Source of the DNA: a virus
Length of the DNA stretch: 24,855 nucleotides
IMG/VR virus record: IMGVR_UViG_3300032092_000234
Location: 1-24,855 of that record
Direction: 5' to 3' (one strand)
Positions 8,323-16,344 of this stretch are shown here, in pieces; positions within the stretch are counted from its first letter, which is position 1; each line of letters begins with the position of its first letter. The notes beneath the pieces were generated by a model, which was not told where the DNA came from, made no database searches, and saw nothing but the letters and a program-made list of their open reading frames with translations. The translations under genes were made by a program, and so were the position numbers.

Positions 8323-9033
8323 ATGACACAACTGACCCTGACGAATGCCGCGCTGCCGCAATACAGCATGACCTTGCCCGTATCGGACATCACCACAAAA
8401 TTCAGACCCTTTGTTGTCAAGGAGGAGAAAATCCTCCTCATGGGTCTACAGTCCAAAAACATCAATCAGATCAACGATGCCATGCGGAATGTGATCCTTG
8501 CGTGTACCAACAACACGGTGGACACCCGCAAACTGTGTGCTGCGGACGCAGAATACGCTTTCTTGCAGATTCGCTCCAAGTCTGTGGGTGAAGAAGTCAA
8601 GCCGCAGGTGACTTGCACCAACTGCGGCAAAGAAACCACCATCAAGATCAAACTAGATGAAATCACCATCAAGCCCATGACCAAGCCTGTGGTGGACAGC
8701 AATATCAAAATGACTGACAGTCTCACCGTGGTCATGCGCTATCCGTCCATCCACGACATTGACTACAACAAAACTGAAGTAGAAATTGCATTTGATCTAG
8801 CCAAGCGGTGCATTGAATCCGTTATTCTCAATGAGCAGGTGTATCAGGTAAAGGACATCAATCCGCAAGAACTCACGGATTTTGTGGACAATATGCTACC
8901 AGAGCAGTTTTCCAAGATCATGGATTTCGTACAGAGTGTACCTGAACTCACATACGAATTTCAGTACCCGTGTCCGCAATGCTCGGAAACTGTAAAGATA
9001 CAACTGAAGAGCGTATCTGATTTTTTTCGGTAG
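8323..9033 (+). CDS. gp26: Baseplate hub protein gp26-like, likely tail assembly chaperone
   Basis: This 236-residue protein resembles T4 gp26 (208 residues; T4 baseplate family): it opens TLTNAALPQYSMTLPVSDI, then FRPFVVKEEKILLMG, then a helical region with ADAEYAFLQIRSKSVGE. Two CxxC pairs, at residues 98/101 (CTNCG) and 217/220 (CPQCS), are placed to bind one zinc ion. The gene lies directly before a gp51-like frame and the tape measure, the position of tail assembly chaperones in other long-tailed phages. It ends ...SDFFR-stop, and its last codons TTT TTT are part of a T_TTT_TTT slippery heptamer (9021-9027). A -1 shift would give a 297-residue protein carrying the gp51-like tail. Confidence 0.85.
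   Translation: MTQLTLTNAALPQYSMTLPVSDITTKFRPFVVKEEKILLMGLQSKNINQINDAMRNVILACTNNTVDTRKLCAADAEYAFLQIRSKSVGEEVKPQVTCTNCGKETTIKIKLDEITIKPMTKPVVDSNIKMTDSLTVVMRYPSIHDIDYNKTEVEIAFDLAKRCIESVILNEQVYQVKDINPQELTDFVDNMLPEQFSKIMDFVQSVPELTYEFQYPCPQCSETVKIQLKSVSDFFR
9021..9027 (+). other. Slippery heptamer for a probable -1 ribosomal frameshift
   Basis: Seven T residues are read in the gp26 frame as T TTT TTT, the X XXY YYZ form needed for simultaneous -1 slippage. The zero frame ends two codons later (CGG TAG). The -1 frame has a TGA ending exactly at 9020 and is open from 9021 to 9212. A possible stimulating stem pairs GGTAG (9029-9033) with CTACC (9062-9066), helped by CCC and GGG inside, though the spacer of 1 nt is shorter than usual. 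Confidence 0.65.
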
Positions 9034-9068
9034 CCCTCTGTCATAACGACTTGGGGGCGTACTACCAA

Positions 9069-9215
9069 ATGAACTTCAACCTCATGCAGCACCACGGGTA
9101 TTCCCTTGCCGAATTAGAGGCAATGCTACCTTGGGAACGAGAGGTATACATACAAATGCTTATTTCTCATCTCAAACGAGAGCAAGAAAAAGCAAACAAC
9201 CGAAAACCCCTGTGA
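9069..9215 (+). CDS. gp51: gp51-like segment, probably made as the C-terminal part of a gp26 frameshift fusion
   Basis: From the ATG at 9069 this frame encodes 48 residues, opening MNFNLMQHHGYSLAELEAML and PWEREVYIQML, then a charged helix. The HHGYSLAELE...PWERE pattern is like the short frame next to gp26 in T4-like phages (called gp51, a hub assembly catalyst) and like the frameshifted extensions of tail chaperones. No ribosome site precedes this ATG (the G-run at 9053-9057 is poorly placed). The frame is already open from 9021 and the upstream codons (ALCHNDLGAYYQ) look like coding sequence. I therefore favour production by -1 frameshifting at 9021-9027. Stand-alone translation is the alternative. 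Confidence 0.7.
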   Translation: MNFNLMQHHGYSLAELEAMLPWEREVYIQMLISHLKREQEKANNRKPL

Positions 9216-9244
9216 CCCCTTTACCATGACACCGAGGTAGCATC

Positions 9245-11221
9245 ATGGCAAAGAAGATCGTCAGCGATAAACAGATGAGGCAGATGATGGCTTCCCGTCA
9301 AGAGCGGGTGGGCGGTCGCTTTGGTGGTTTGAAGCCTGAGTTCAAGACTCCTCCCGTTGCCGCTGCCAAAACTATGGCGACATCCAATGTAGCCGTAGCA
9401 GAGACAATTAATTTTCTACAGGCTATGCTTAATGAGCGGAAAGCGATGGGGATTGAGACTTCTGAACTAGAAGAGTATGTGGTTGGAACTGCTCAAAAGC
9501 AGGGTATGCGTTCGGTTGTTGAAACATTCATCGCAGAAAACCGTGAGCAGTTTAATCAAGACGATCCAGCAGGAGCGGCTGCGTATGAATTGATGAAGGA
9601 AGCGGTTGTGCTTTCCGAAGCGTCAATGAAAGCATCTTTTGATGACGCTAAAAAGATATACGCTCAACTACAGTTTATACGAAAGGTAGCAGCAAACGCA
9701 AAAGGCAAAAATGCCGCTCTTGCTAAACAGATGGAAGACATCATTGCGCCTGTTGAAGCGCAACTCAAGAAGCGAACATCCTTTGCTGCATTCATAAAAG
9801 ATAAAGCAGAATCATTCAAGAAGACACTACCTGAACGCTTGGCTGCAAAGGTTCCTGTTGTTGGTGGTCTACTGAGCGGATTCTTGAGGGATAAACGCGA
9901 AGCACAGGAAAGCATTGAAATGTTGTCTGGTCGGATACAGGAGAATGTATCCCGTGGTGGTCAACGAGGAACAGACCTAGACATTGGTGGTGTAGGATCG
10001 CCCCGTAGAGGTGGCGGAACCGGAATGATGGGCGGAACTCGCGCATCGGATATTCCAGGTCTTGATGTTGGTGGTGCAGGAAAAGGCATACCGTCAACAC
10101 TTGGTGCCATCTATAAAGAAGTCACCAAAATCCGCAGCATCATTGAAAGCAAATTTGCTCCTGTAGAAAGTGATGCCACAGAACTAAAAGCCCGCGAAGC
10201 AGAACTAGAAGGCAAGACCGGCGGCAAGGTTTCTGAAAAAGCAATCAAAATGGTAACAGGGGAAAAGGGTGGTGGCGGATTCCTGTCTTCACTACTGTCA
10301 AATCTGTTTGGTTCAGGTCTTGGTACGCTGCTTGCAAACGGACTTCTGGCTCTTGGTCCAATGATCATAGGAGCCATTGCAGCAATCGGTCCTGCACTCA
10401 TGGTAGCAATTGCAGGGCTTGGAACGGCTATTGCAGCCATTGGCAGCACACTGCTAACCGTTGCCATTCCTGCTCTAGTGGCTACTGTGGGAGCAGCCAT
10501 TGGTGGTGGCTTGGCGTGGCTCATCAACTCAGGAATTGATGCCATATTTGGCACAAACCTAGCAGAACTGATGATGGAAAAGGACACATATACATTTGGA
10601 GATGTTGACCGAGAAAACAAAATAGCAGAACAAGGCAAGGCTGCTGATGCGCGAATAGAGGCTCAACGCAACACACCCGAGTACATTGCAGCAATGTCTC
10701 AAGATCCGCGAATGCTCCCGAAACTGATCAGCGACAAAAAGATCACAGGATCACAGGCGTTGGATGCACTTGGTGCGTACGAATCAAAATATGGAGCAGG
10801 AGATGACACTGCCTCTATACGAAATCAAATTCTTCAAGTAGATCCATCGGCAACATCCACCAACATCGGAAAATTTGCCGCTGTGAATGCAGCACAGTCT
10901 GCAACCGCTGCTGCAACCATTCCTTCGGTGTCCGCAGGCACAGGATCCGCTGTGGCATCAGATCAAGCCACTACAGTGGGTGTTCTGTCTGCGTCCACGC
11001 CAAACACCACGGCAGGAAAGATGCTGAGTCAGTATTCCGCCGAACAAGCCGCGTTGAGCAGCGCACAGGCAGCGGGGACAGCGACCCCTGCGGGAACCGT
11101 AAACAACTCGTCCGTGAATACTCGCGTCAGCAATGTGGTGAACAACTTCAATGACGATCTGCGTATTCGCAACAACGAACCCACGCAGAAGCAGATGCAG
11201 ACCTTCTCGCTTGTACCGTAA
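9245..11221 (+). CDS. gp29: Tail length tape measure protein (gp29-like)
   Basis: The 658-residue product follows the gp26/gp51 pair, the standard place for the tape measure. The N-terminal half is helical and charged (residues 50-230). A Gly-rich stretch (about 235-280) precedes one long hydrophobic block at about 345-436 with several potential membrane helices (LLSNLFGSGLGTLLANGLLA, GPMIIGAIAAIGPALMVAIA and following). Such blocks are typical of tape measures, which enter the host membrane during DNA ejection. The C-terminus ends VVNNFNDDLRIRNNEPTQ, like other T4-like tape measures. T4 gp29 has 590 residues, and tape length sets tail length, so this tail may be slightly longer than T4's. 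GAGG lies 7 nt before the ATG. Confidence 0.82.
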   Translation: MAKKIVSDKQMRQMMASRQERVGGRFGGLKPEFKTPPVAAAKTMATSNVAVAETINFLQAMLNERKAMGIETSELEEYVVGTAQKQGMRSVVETFIAENREQFNQDDPAGAAAYELMKEAVVLSEASMKASFDDAKKIYAQLQFIRKVAANAKGKNAALAKQMEDIIAPVEAQLKKRTSFAAFIKDKAESFKKTLPERLAAKVPVVGGLLSGFLRDKREAQESIEMLSGRIQENVSRGGQRGTDLDIGGVGSPRRGGGTGMMGGTRASDIPGLDVGGAGKGIPSTLGAIYKEVTKIRSIIESKFAPVESDATELKAREAELEGKTGGKVSEKAIKMVTGEKGGGGFLSSLLSNLFGSGLGTLLANGLLALGPMIIGAIAAIGPALMVAIAGLGTAIAAIGSTLLTVAIPALVATVGAAIGGGLAWLINSGIDAIFGTNLAELMMEKDTYTFGDVDRENKIAEQGKAADARIEAQRNTPEYIAAMSQDPRMLPKLISDKKITGSQALDALGAYESKYGAGDDTASIRNQILQVDPSATSTNIGKFAAVNAAQSATAAATIPSVSAGTGSAVASDQATTVGVLSASTPNTTAGKMLSQYSAEQAALSSAQAAGTATPAGTVNNSSVNTRVSNVVNNFNDDLRIRNNEPTQKQMQTFSLVP

Positions 11222-11249
11222 AAAGAAAAGAGGCATCCCGAAGGATGCC
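11222..11249 (-). terminator. Intrinsic terminator of gp32 (partly bidirectional)
   Basis: On the minus strand GGCATCC-TTCG-GGATGCC (11249-11232) is followed by TCTTTTCTTTTT. The 7-bp stem, UUCG tetraloop and U-rich tail form a strong terminator for gp32. The same hairpin read on the plus strand has only a short CTTT tail, so it may also end the tape measure transcript, but more weakly. Confidence 0.85.
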
Positions 11250-11278
11250 CCTTTGCTGCGAAACCGAAGGCACAGTAT

Positions 11279-12214
11279 TTAGTCTTCGCTTGCCAACTTC
11301 TCAAAGTAAGAGAGAGCCGATTCGGTGTCGTCATCATCCGTGCTGACGGCTTCCTTCACTGGCTTCTTGGTTGGCTGCGGAGCAGCCTTCTTCACAGCAG
11401 GAACTTCATCCTCATCATCAAACGCAGCCTTTTCCGCACCACCCTTGGCAAACTCCTCCGATGCCGAAGCACGGATGTTTCCACCAAGCACGGTTTCAAG
11501 ACGAGCCTTGAGTTCGTCATAAGACTTGAAGTTCTTGGGATCAGTGAACTCCTTCAGGGAGTACTGCTTCTTCCACATCTTCTCAAGAGCCGCGTCATCA
11601 CCACCAAGTAGCGCAGACGGAGCAGCAAACTCGCTGCGGTCGTAGTTGGTGTAGCCGTCAACCTGACGAATCTTCAACTTGAAGGTAGCCCCGTTCCAAA
11701 AGTCAAACGGATTCATGGGCTTCTCGTCTTGGAACTGCGGATTCATGGCTTCCTGAATCTTCTCAAAAATCTTCTTGCCGTAGCGGAACAGGAACACCTT
11801 GCCCTCGTTCTCGGGGTGCTTGGGGTCGCTCACAACAAGAATGTTGCTGATGTACGACAACTTACGCTTGCGATCACGCGCAATCTTCTTGTCGTCATCC
11901 GATCCGCTAGCCCACAACTGCGCGTTCATGTCGGACACTGGATCCTTCAGACCAATGGTCGTGAGGGAGTTCTCAATGTACCAACCACCCGGACCACGGA
12001 AACCGTGGTTCCAAACACGCGCCCACGGCAGATCCTCGCCATCAGGAGCGGGTAGAAAGCGAATCTCGGCGTAGCCGTTGCCAGTCTTGTCGGTTTCCGC
12101 TCTCCACATACGGTCGTCCTTGTAGGACTCAGACTTCTTTGCCATCTTGTCCATTTCGGTGGCAAGTGTCTGATATGCGTTCTTGGAAGCGGACTTTAGG
12201 TCTTTGAATCCCAT
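11279..12214 (-). CDS. gp32: Single-stranded DNA-binding protein gp32
   Basis: The product (311 residues; T4 gp32 has 301) shows the family core without doubt: GNGYAEIRFLPAPDGEDLPW, then VWNHGFRGPGGWYIENSLTT, then DPKHPENEGKVFLFRYGKKI, then NPFDFWNGATFKLKIRQVDG. An N-terminal LAST-like basic region supports cooperative binding. The C-terminus is an acidic tail (DDDDTESALSYFEKLASED) used to recruit replication proteins. The whole protein contains no cysteine, so the zinc site of T4 gp32 (one His and three Cys) is missing, as in cyanophage-type homologues. AAGGAG lies 6 nt before the ATG, and a sigma70-like promoter lies about 75 nt upstream, so the gene can be expressed early from host polymerase. 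Confidence 0.96.
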   Translation of the reverse strand: MGFKDLKSASKNAYQTLATEMDKMAKKSESYKDDRMWRAETDKTGNGYAEIRFLPAPDGEDLPWARVWNHGFRGPGGWYIENSLTTIGLKDPVSDMNAQLWASGSDDDKKIARDRKRKLSYISNILVVSDPKHPENEGKVFLFRYGKKIFEKIQEAMNPQFQDEKPMNPFDFWNGATFKLKIRQVDGYTNYDRSEFAAPSALLGGDDAALEKMWKKQYSLKEFTDPKNFKSYDELKARLETVLGGNIRASASEEFAKGGAEKAAFDDEDEVPAVKKAAPQPTKKPVKEAVSTDDDDTESALSYFEKLASED

Positions 12215-12288
12215 GCGTGTCTCCTTGTACTAGATGTACTGTGTGTGTTGATGTGTGTGATGTAGAAATCAGTCAGGACTATGTATGG

Positions 12289-12316
12289 ATAGTACCATAC
12301 GATAGCCGTGTGTCAA
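12289..12316 (-). promoter_or_regulatory. Sigma70-type promoter of gp32
   Basis: On the minus strand TTGACA (12316-12311), 16 nt and TACTAT (12294-12289) lie upstream of gp32, just after the end of gp33. Predicted start of transcription is near 12282, leaving a leader of about 68 nt with repeated CACACA. The same TTGACA-16-box layout recurs three times in the accessory region. Confidence 0.75.
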
Positions 12317-12318
12317 GA

Positions 12319-12561
12319 TCAAAGGGGCAGTTTTGTCTTTTTTGGAAGCAGATTCAGTTCCTGTCCTTCAGCCTTGATTTTTTCAATAATAGGCTTGCTG
12401 AGGAACTTTGCGCCCACCTGTGGTTCAATACCGTAGCGTTCGCACACCGCAATCACAGCATCAATATACGAAACCTCGTACTTCTTTGCGTGGTTTTCTA
12501 CTTCGCGGGGAAACCGTATGTTGTTGATGTCCATATCAGCCTTACTTTCGGAAATATACAT
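12319..12561 (-). CDS. gp33: Late promoter co-activator gp33-like
   Basis: This 80-residue protein resembles gp33, which bridges RNA polymerase and the sliding clamp so that gp55-programmed polymerase can fire late promoters. Seen here: a helical core FPREVENHAKKYEVSYIDAV, then IAVCERYGIEPQVGAKFLSK and IIEKIKAEGQELNLLPKKTK with a short C-terminal LPL. The 'SYIDAV...CE..GIE...' and '...LNLLPK...LP' pattern is common to short gp33 proteins of cyanophage type, and the very C-terminus is the expected clamp-binding part. The location next to gp32 agrees with the T4 order 33-59-32. TATAAATA-like late promoters elsewhere in the window give it a job here. The assignment is by pattern and context. Confidence 0.72.
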   Translation of the reverse strand: MYISESKADMDINNIRFPREVENHAKKYEVSYIDAVIAVCERYGIEPQVGAKFLSKPIIEKIKAEGQELNLLPKKTKLPL

Positions 12562-12575
12562 AGGTGAGGTATCCT

Positions 12576-12582
12576 TATTTAG
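12576..12582 (-). promoter_or_regulatory. Possible late-type promoter of gp33
   Basis: The minus strand reads CTAAATA with the ribosome site AAGGA directly after it and the gp33 ATG 14 nt further. The same CTAAATAA-then-ribosome-site layout precedes the small genes at 17887 and 21778. The leader would be very short (about 8 nt), which lowers certainty. Confidence 0.45.
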
Positions 12583-12618
12583 TCTTCAGACAGCCCAAGA
12601 CCATCAGCGGAGAAGCCA

Positions 12619-14340
12619 ATGGCAGCGACCAGCGACAATTACAGCATTGTTACCGAAGGTGTCAGTTATACCATAGCCAGCGATTTTGTCAAGCCCTCTG
12701 GTGCCGGAGAAACTGCACATCATCAGATTGTCAAGGTTGCCTACGGTGCCAACGATACCGTAAACTATGTTTCAAATAACGCGCCGCTACCGGTGGGGTT
12801 GTGTGGATCATGGACTCGTTACGATTATTTGGGTGGTGGCGGCTACTTCAGCCTTGCCACTTCGCTTGTTGGAATCGGCGTAACCCTTGCAATCGCAGGT
12901 ATTGCCAACGCAGAAGCCGTAGGAATCACCGTTGGAACGCTGACCGTATCTGCAACCGATTTGGATATTCGCAACCTATACGGTGGCGACAGCAGCGGCA
13001 GCACAAGCGGCGCAGACTATGTGGGAGTACAGGGCATTGCGGGTGCGTATCCGGTCGGCATCACCACAAGCGGTTCGCTGCCAGTAACAGTTGCATCCTT
13101 CTCCAATCTTGGTGTATTCGGAGTAAGCGGAGCCACAGCCGTTGGTGTGACTTTCAGCACGGTTTCTATTCGTGGACTGACCACCAACAGCGACAGCGTT
13201 ACGGTTTACGGCGCAGGAGTCAACAGCACTGTTCCAACAGCACTGTACGGATTTGCCGGCTCTACTTCGGCAATTGATGTTGTGTATGTGACGAGCAATG
13301 CGTTGAATGTAAATGTGAGCAGCATCACGGGTGTCACCGTAAGTGCCACCGATCTAGACATCCGCAACCTAGATTACACCATTGACACCATAAAGATCAT
13401 TGGTGACGGCGCAAACGATAACCAATCCAAGGCTACGGTTCCTGTTTATCAGAACGCTGCGGTTGGACCGGCTGGCACACTCACCCAAGTTGGTGGAGTA
13501 ACAGGTGCGGGTTGGTGTGCTGCTGCACTAAATGTGTTCATGGTAAACAGCGGCATCACCTTCACAGTGAGCGCAAGTGCCACATTCTCGTCCATCGTGG
13601 GCGTAACAGCAGCATACAGCGCATCGCTGCCTGTTCAGGGTTCCAATCAGGCTGCATACGGCGTGTGGGTCACGGGCAGCACTAGTGGTGATCCCGTCAC
13701 AGTCAAGGGGTACAGCGGCGGATATCTGCCTGTTGAGTTGAGCAATTTCGGAACACAGACCGACACACTCAACACCAGCGTTCAGCAGGTCAAAACCAAC
13801 ACCGACTTCCTGATTGCTGCCAAACAAGCACTGTACGATTCCAGCGTGAGTGTAGGTGCATTTGACGCACCGCAGTCCCTGAGCCTGCACACCCTCATCA
13901 AGAATGCAGTAAACACTCAACTGCAAAGTCTTGCAGGCACAGTAGCCAATGGTGCAGTAACGGTAGCGATTGACTCATACCCCACACAACCGTCCTTCAG
14001 GGCGCGTACAAGTACTGTGGGATACTCCGCTAAGAACCTGATTGAGTACAACTCAAACGCAGGATTCACCTGTGCAACGGGTGTACGCATCAAGGTTTCG
14101 CGTATTGCTACAGGCGCAAACGCATCGCAGAACGAATTCATGTGCGTTATTTCTGAAGCAGATGCGGCTTTCTACGGATCCACAGCAGGAACTGCATCGT
14201 ACACCATGTACCACGGCGATGAAATGTTCTTTGAAGTAGACAACATCAACAAGATCAAGGTGTTCTACCCACCGTATTCGGCGGGATTTGCTCCACACAA
14301 CACAGGAACAGGCATTACATTCTCGTTCTACGCTTCGTAA
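12619..14340 (+). CDS. Virion structural protein with beta-repeat architecture
   Basis: The 573-residue product is rich in Gly, Ala, Ser, Thr and Val with almost no charge until its last 200 residues, typical of beta-structured phage fibre or decoration proteins. Two near-identical segments, VSATDLDIRNL at about residues 110 and 241, mark an internal repeat, with other looser copies (GVTFSTVSIRGL). A short helical stretch (TDTLNTSVQQVKTNTDFLIA, about 380-400) is like a trimer coiled coil. The C-terminal 120 residues (FTCATGVRIKVSRIATGANA, GDEMFFEVDNINKIKVFYPP) look like a compact beta domain ending at the surface. GGAG precedes the ATG by 6 nt. It starts a three-gene plus-strand block. I cannot name a family. 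Confidence 0.8.
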   Translation: MAATSDNYSIVTEGVSYTIASDFVKPSGAGETAHHQIVKVAYGANDTVNYVSNNAPLPVGLCGSWTRYDYLGGGGYFSLATSLVGIGVTLAIAGIANAEAVGITVGTLTVSATDLDIRNLYGGDSSGSTSGADYVGVQGIAGAYPVGITTSGSLPVTVASFSNLGVFGVSGATAVGVTFSTVSIRGLTTNSDSVTVYGAGVNSTVPTALYGFAGSTSAIDVVYVTSNALNVNVSSITGVTVSATDLDIRNLDYTIDTIKIIGDGANDNQSKATVPVYQNAAVGPAGTLTQVGGVTGAGWCAAALNVFMVNSGITFTVSASATFSSIVGVTAAYSASLPVQGSNQAAYGVWVTGSTSGDPVTVKGYSGGYLPVELSNFGTQTDTLNTSVQQVKTNTDFLIAAKQALYDSSVSVGAFDAPQSLSLHTLIKNAVNTQLQSLAGTVANGAVTVAIDSYPTQPSFRARTSTVGYSAKNLIEYNSNAGFTCATGVRIKVSRIATGANASQNEFMCVISEADAAFYGSTAGTASYTMYHGDEMFFEVDNINKIKVFYPPYSAGFAPHNTGTGITFSFYAS

Positions 14341-14350
14341 TAGGAACACT

Positions 14351-15100
14351 ATGCTTCACTCTAGTTATCGCAATAATTACTCTAGTTCGCGGTTAACTCA
14401 CGATGTAACACCCACCGTGAGGGTAACGGTATATGGAGCAGACGGAAACAGCGACACATACATCACCAATAAAATATCACTCAACCCTGTCAAGGCATTT
14501 GAACCAGTAAGTTCTAAATTTATAGATTTAAGTGATATCACGGAAGTTCGCACGGAAGTTCGTGGTAAAGGAAACTATAGAATAAATCAAGATTCAAATC
14601 CCAATCCAACTTTGACGCTAATGGAAGGAGAAACTTATACATTTAATATAAACGCATTAGGACATCCATTTTGGATTAAAACTGTAAGGTCAACAGGTAC
14701 TGAAAACGCATACAGTAGTGGTGTAACTAATAATGGAATTGCTAATGGAACAATAACATTTACAGTTCCATATGATGCGCCTTCCACTCTTTATTACAAT
14801 TGTGAAATTCATTCTAGTATGGGAGGTATTATTAATATAATAGATGTACCCGCACCCGTCTACACCCCAACAGAACCAACTTCACCCGAACCCATCTACA
14901 CACCACCAGAACCAACTCCAACTTCACCCGAACCCATCTACACACCACCAGAACCAACTCCAACTCCACCCGAACCCATCTACACACCACCAGAACCAAC
15001 TCCAACTCCACCCGCGCCCATCTACACACCACCAGAACCAACTCCAACTCCACCCGCGCCCATTTATACGCCACCATCCTACGGTGGATATGGTTATTAA
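14351..15100 (+). CDS. Virion-type protein with cupredoxin-like domain and proline-rich repeat tail
   Basis: I start at ATG 14351, which has AGGA 5 nt upstream. A longer frame overlaps the previous gene. Residues about 80-165 form a cupredoxin-like domain: TLTLMEGETYTFNINALGHP, then FWIKTV, then GTITFTVPYDAPSTLYYNCE, IHSSMGGIINI. His105, Cys151, His154 and Met157 are placed as the ligands of a mononuclear blue-copper site, and the 46-residue gap from the first His to Cys is nearly that of plastocyanin. Residues about 168-242 are four to five copies of a 14-residue unit, PEPIYTPPEPTPT(S/P). The end is Gly/Tyr-rich (SYGGYGY). No signal peptide is seen and neighbours are structural, so I read it as a virion protein. 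Copper binding is inferred from residues only. Confidence 0.8.
   Translation: MLHSSYRNNYSSSRLTHDVTPTVRVTVYGADGNSDTYITNKISLNPVKAFEPVSSKFIDLSDITEVRTEVRGKGNYRINQDSNPNPTLTLMEGETYTFNINALGHPFWIKTVRSTGTENAYSSGVTNNGIANGTITFTVPYDAPSTLYYNCEIHSSMGGIINIIDVPAPVYTPTEPTSPEPIYTPPEPTPTSPEPIYTPPEPTPTPPEPIYTPPEPTPTPPAPIYTPPEPTPTPPAPIYTPPSYGGYGY
14849..15076 (+). repeat. 42-bp tandem repeat encoding the proline-rich tail
   Basis: The coding unit for PEPIYTPPEPTPT(S/P) is repeated about four times with a degenerate copy at each end. Copies differ by few bases, for example GAA to GCG (Glu to Ala) in the last two units, so the array probably grows and shrinks by slippage or recombination. Confidence 0.85.
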
Positions 15101-15105
15101 AACAG

Positions 15106-15113
15106 GATAAATA
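15106..15113 (+). promoter_or_regulatory. Possible late-type promoter next to the 15120 start codon
   Basis: The plus strand reads GATAAATA, ending 6 nt before the ATG. If used, transcription would begin close to the start codon, giving a leaderless mRNA. It could also be chance AT-rich spacer, with AGGA (15104-15107) acting as a distant ribosome site for readthrough mRNA. Confidence 0.4.
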
Positions 15114-15119
15114 TATCAA

Positions 15120-16340
15120 ATGGCTGCAACAAATTTTGATATAACCAATGGCTACTTTGCACCAGAATTGTATTCGGGTGGGGACAGCGGCAACTTACTG
15201 TATAGTGCTAGAAATATATTGAAGGTTGGTGGATCGGATTTTGAGCAGTTCCGAAGCGTTGTGCTACTAAATCCACGATCCTATTTGACAAATGCGGTGT
15301 CAACCATTACAGGCTACACCGCAGGCAGTCCGTACACCATTGTGAACGGCACTCTAACGCTCACGCTACTGTCGGGAACCGCAGGAACTGCCCTGCAAGC
15401 AGTCTTGTTGCCACTTGATTCACCTGTGGACTACTCGGTATCGTGGAACAAACCTTCCGAAGCAGTAGCAACAAGTTGGACAACTGCTGGCGGCGACACA
15501 GAACCTGCCACATCAGGAATAATCTGCAATGGATCATGGAGTGGATCACAAGTTTCCTTTGACATCACCCCATTCTTGAACATTTGGGACTCGCGGGGCA
15601 GTTCTCTGCTTGCAGTGCTTATAAAAACCACAGGAAATTCGTCAGAAGTTCTGCAATTCCACTCTTGGGAGAACGAAAACGCTCCACTAGGAGGCGGAAA
15701 CCTGCTGAACTGCAAATTTTTGGCTGGTGGAGACAGCAATTCGGTGTCAACCGAAGGAATTCGCGTGCTTGTCACGGTTGGAGACACCACAACGGTGACT
15801 CTAGCCGATGAAAGTCCCACAGCAGTGCAGCAGTGGAACTCTTTTGGTGCTGCAACAAGCACGGGAACCACTTTTTCACTGTTTTCTCCCGATACGGAAC
15901 AGGGAGTTGCGCTTGGAACAGTGATTTGCACTCTGAATGATCGCGTCAGCAGTGCTGTGGGTTCGCCGCTTGTGGTGTCGGGCATATCTTTGCCCGCCGA
16001 CATCACCGAATACTACACAACAGCAGAATTCAGCAGCACATCGCTCATCCCAACAGGCACAAGCATCATAGAAATCACCACGCCATCAGCGCAAACAGTG
16101 TCTGATGTAGCCGCACTCACCGCAAACCAAACACTTTTGGTGAACTACATCGCGGGGACAGCGACCAACAACGCGCACTCGTTCACTGTGAAGTTCACGG
16201 CAGACGAAACACTAAAGCAAGACCGCGTTAGAATCTACACCAACGAGAACACCGTGTCTGAAAACAGAATTGGTCTGAACACCGAACTCCAAAGAGTGGC
16301 GAACAGACCAATTCTTACTACAGATATTCTGTTGTCTTGA
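15120..16340 (+). CDS. Virion structural protein, unknown family
   Basis: The 406-residue product is acidic and rich in Ser, Thr, Val and Leu, with regular short beta strands and no helix-rich region, as in tail or neck surface proteins. Its first 60 residues (NGYFAPELYSGGDSGNLLYS, then ARNILKVG) look like a folded N-terminal domain. The middle (SFDITPFLNIWDSRGSSLLA, EVLQFHSWENENAPLGGGN) recalls the beta-sandwich modules of phage adhesins. The C-terminus has strands such as HSFTVKFTADETLKQDRVRI and ends VANRPILTTDILLS. It is the last gene of the plus-strand structural block and converges on a minus gene with a 4-nt gap and no visible terminator. I do not recognise a family. Confidence 0.78.
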   Translation: MAATNFDITNGYFAPELYSGGDSGNLLYSARNILKVGGSDFEQFRSVVLLNPRSYLTNAVSTITGYTAGSPYTIVNGTLTLTLLSGTAGTALQAVLLPLDSPVDYSVSWNKPSEAVATSWTTAGGDTEPATSGIICNGSWSGSQVSFDITPFLNIWDSRGSSLLAVLIKTTGNSSEVLQFHSWENENAPLGGGNLLNCKFLAGGDSNSVSTEGIRVLVTVGDTTTVTLADESPTAVQQWNSFGAATSTGTTFSLFSPDTEQGVALGTVICTLNDRVSSAVGSPLVVSGISLPADITEYYTTAEFSSTSLIPTGTSIIEITTPSAQTVSDVAALTANQTLLVNYIAGTATNNAHSFTVKFTADETLKQDRVRIYTNENTVSENRIGLNTELQRVANRPILTTDILLS

Positions 16341-16344
16341 TTCT

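Noticed and set aside
10111-10638. Minus-strand frame of 175 codons opposite the tape measure
   Set aside because: It mirrors the repetitive hydrophobic block of the tape measure and has no ribosome site.
11276-11282. CTAAATA on the minus strand at the gp32 stop
   Set aside because: It precedes a strong terminator and no minus-strand gene follows, so a promoter there would have nothing to express.
15431-16006. Minus-strand frame of 191 codons opposite a structural gene
   Set aside because: It is antisense to a well-supported gene and lacks coding character.
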